This document shows, piece after piece, positions 63,068 to 64,000 of a stretch of 64,000 nt of DNA. The stretch covers positions 80,415 to 144,414 of the forward strand of contig NZ_QUEE01000013.1 of the NCBI RefSeq assembly GCF_003477885.1, given 5' to 3'. The position numbers and the translations under genes are program-made. A model generated the notes under the pieces. That model did not search any database and was not told the DNA's origin. It was given only the letters and a program-made list of their open reading frames with translations. Numbering within the stretch: the stretch's first letter is position 1; each line of letters starts with the position of its first letter. This stretch comes from Lachnotalea sp. AF33-28 (GTDB taxonomy: Bacteria; Bacillota; Clostridia; Lachnospirales; Lachnospiraceae).

Positions 63068-63946
63068 ATGATTGGATTAAAACGAGGAACTGTTAAACTG
63101 TGTGAACATGATAAAGAGTGGGAAGTTGAAGCTTTAAATACAATTTCCCGTTTAAAGAAGATATTGCGTAATGTTATAAAAGATATACAGCACGTGGGAA
63201 GTACCTCTATATCTTCTATAAAGGCAAAGCCGATCATTGATATAGCAGTTGCAGTCGATGATTTCAACGACATTCTTGCTTTCGAAGAAGCGTTGAAAAA
63301 TGACGGTTTTTACTATCGGCCCAATGCAGGGGCATCTATTAAAAATCAGCTGCTGTTTGCCTGCGGCAGCTATTATGATGGAACAGGAGAGCTGCAGACT
63401 CATTTTATTCATGTTGTTCTGAACAATAGTATGGAGTGGATAAACTACATAAATTTCAGAGATTATCTTAACAGCACACCTTCAGCTGCTAAAGAGTATG
63501 AAGATTTGAAAATGTCTCTGGCTCTGCAGGCTCCTGTTGATAACGGCAGAGAAAAGTATCTCAAAGGGAAGCACAATTTTATCGTTTATACTTTGAGAAA
63601 AGCTCTCGTGAAATCTTATCTCGGAAAAACAGTTAACATGAAAATAGACAGACCGATTGGAAGTGTACATCCTAAACACCCCGACCTTATCTATCCAGTT
63701 AACTATGGATATATACCAAATGTATTTAGTGGCGATGGCGAGGAACTTGATGTGTACTTACTAGGTATGGATGCCCCGGTCAAAGAATATTCGGCCTGTA
63801 TCATCGGAATAATCCATCGCCACAACGATGTGGAAGACAAACTTGTCGCCGCACCTGAGGGAATCCGCTTCACGAAAGAGGAGATTACAAAAGCAGTATA
63901 TTTTCAGGAGCAATTTTATGAATATGAAATTGAGATTTACTCATAG
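63068..63946 (+). CDS. GrpB (UPF0157) domain fused to an inorganic pyrophosphatase-like domain
   Basis: A 292-residue two-domain protein. Residues 1 to about 175 are GrpB, a nucleotidyltransferase-fold family (HVGSTSISSIKAKPIIDIAV). Residues about 195-290 resemble family I inorganic pyrophosphatase (IDRPIGSVHPKHPDLIYPVN; GDGEELDVYLLG; DDKLV-type VEDKLVAAPEG). The ATG at 63068 has GGAGG 7 bp upstream. A pyrophosphatase on a nucleotidyl-transfer-like domain would remove the PPi product; this is inference. Confidence 0.83.
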   Translation: MIGLKRGTVKLCEHDKEWEVEALNTISRLKKILRNVIKDIQHVGSTSISSIKAKPIIDIAVAVDDFNDILAFEEALKNDGFYYRPNAGASIKNQLLFACGSYYDGTGELQTHFIHVVLNNSMEWINYINFRDYLNSTPSAAKEYEDLKMSLALQAPVDNGREKYLKGKHNFIVYTLRKALVKSYLGKTVNMKIDRPIGSVHPKHPDLIYPVNYGYIPNVFSGDGEELDVYLLGMDAPVKEYSACIIGIIHRHNDVEDKLVAAPEGIRFTKEEITKAVYFQEQFYEYEIEIYS

Positions 63947-63961
63947 ACGGGAGTGTAAAAT

Positions 63962-64000
63962 AAAGTGTGTAAGTTACCGGTAACCAAACTTACGCACTTT
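63962..64000 (+). terminator. Terminator-like hairpin at the window edge
   Basis: AAAGTG-GTAAGTT pairs with AACTTAC-CACTTT around a short loop; the following T-run begins at the last bases and is cut by the window end. Confidence 0.6.

Overview
The window looks like chromosome from a spore-forming gut Lachnospiraceae (Clostridia, former Clostridium cluster XIVa). This rests on the mid-GC base composition, strong AGGAGG ribosome sites, sigma-A type promoters, a Firmicute-type SOS box, a CIRCE operator, a T-box, an RNase Y gene directly after recA, a SpoIIM-like gene, and the DUF5717/DUF5716 pair that I associate with this family. No rRNA, tRNA, CRISPR array, phage or intact insertion sequence was seen. 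Species cannot be fixed from the sequence alone.

Layout. 1-4.5 kb: the end of an iron-sulfur aldo/keto reductase, then pyrBI on the minus strand, a polysaccharide deacetylase, tcdA and a Gfo/Idh/MocA oxidoreductase. 4.5-5.1 kb: a gene-free stretch made of a 205-bp palindromic element, a 26-bp perfect inverted repeat and three 45-bp tandem repeats, then rarA. 6.6-12.9 kb: an uncharacterised cluster (giant DUF5717 protein, actin/Hsp70-fold DUF5716 protein, helical-repeat protein) ending in aroK. 12.9-20.3 kb: a carbohydrate-type ABC uptake cassette with a divergent AraC regulator, a membrane-anchored Ig-like protein, a nucleoside hydrolase and a large lipoprotein. 20.4-27.2 kb: a Na/Pi cotransporter and the glycolytic gap-pgk-tpiA-gpmI run. 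27.3-33.1 kb: a CorC/HlyC-type transporter behind an attenuated leader, an RluA-type pseudouridine synthase, ybaK, a SleB-type cell-wall hydrolase and thrC. 33.2-38.0 kb: a MarR regulator, two ArsA-family ATPases around a small protein, and a lipoprotein behind a structured leader. 38.3-46.4 kb: recA, rny, a Nudix hydrolase, spoIIM-like, a broken xerD followed by two more gene fragments, a CIRCE-controlled DUF308 protein and an aminotransferase. 46.5-59.6 kb: topB, a left-handed beta-helix protein, a DUF368 lipid-carrier translocase, a Ca-type P-ATPase, a YihY/BrkB membrane protein, T-box-pheST and eno. 59.6-64 kb: an AT-richer block of small accessory genes (two XRE regulators, two GNAT acetyltransferases, an ANT(6)-like nucleotidyltransferase, a GrpB-pyrophosphatase fusion).

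Two dispersed repeat families run through the intergenic space. Family A is a long palindrome of about 205-225 bp with three full copies and one fragment. Its arms carry paired substitutions, and its centre is exchangeable. Family B is about 100 bp, contains two hairpins and usually sits just downstream of a terminator. The best candidates for undescribed biology are family A, the DUF5717-DUF5716-helical repeat cluster, the twin-ArsA operon with its MarR operators, the attenuated leader of the CorC-type gene, and the structured leader at 36.83-36.94 kb.
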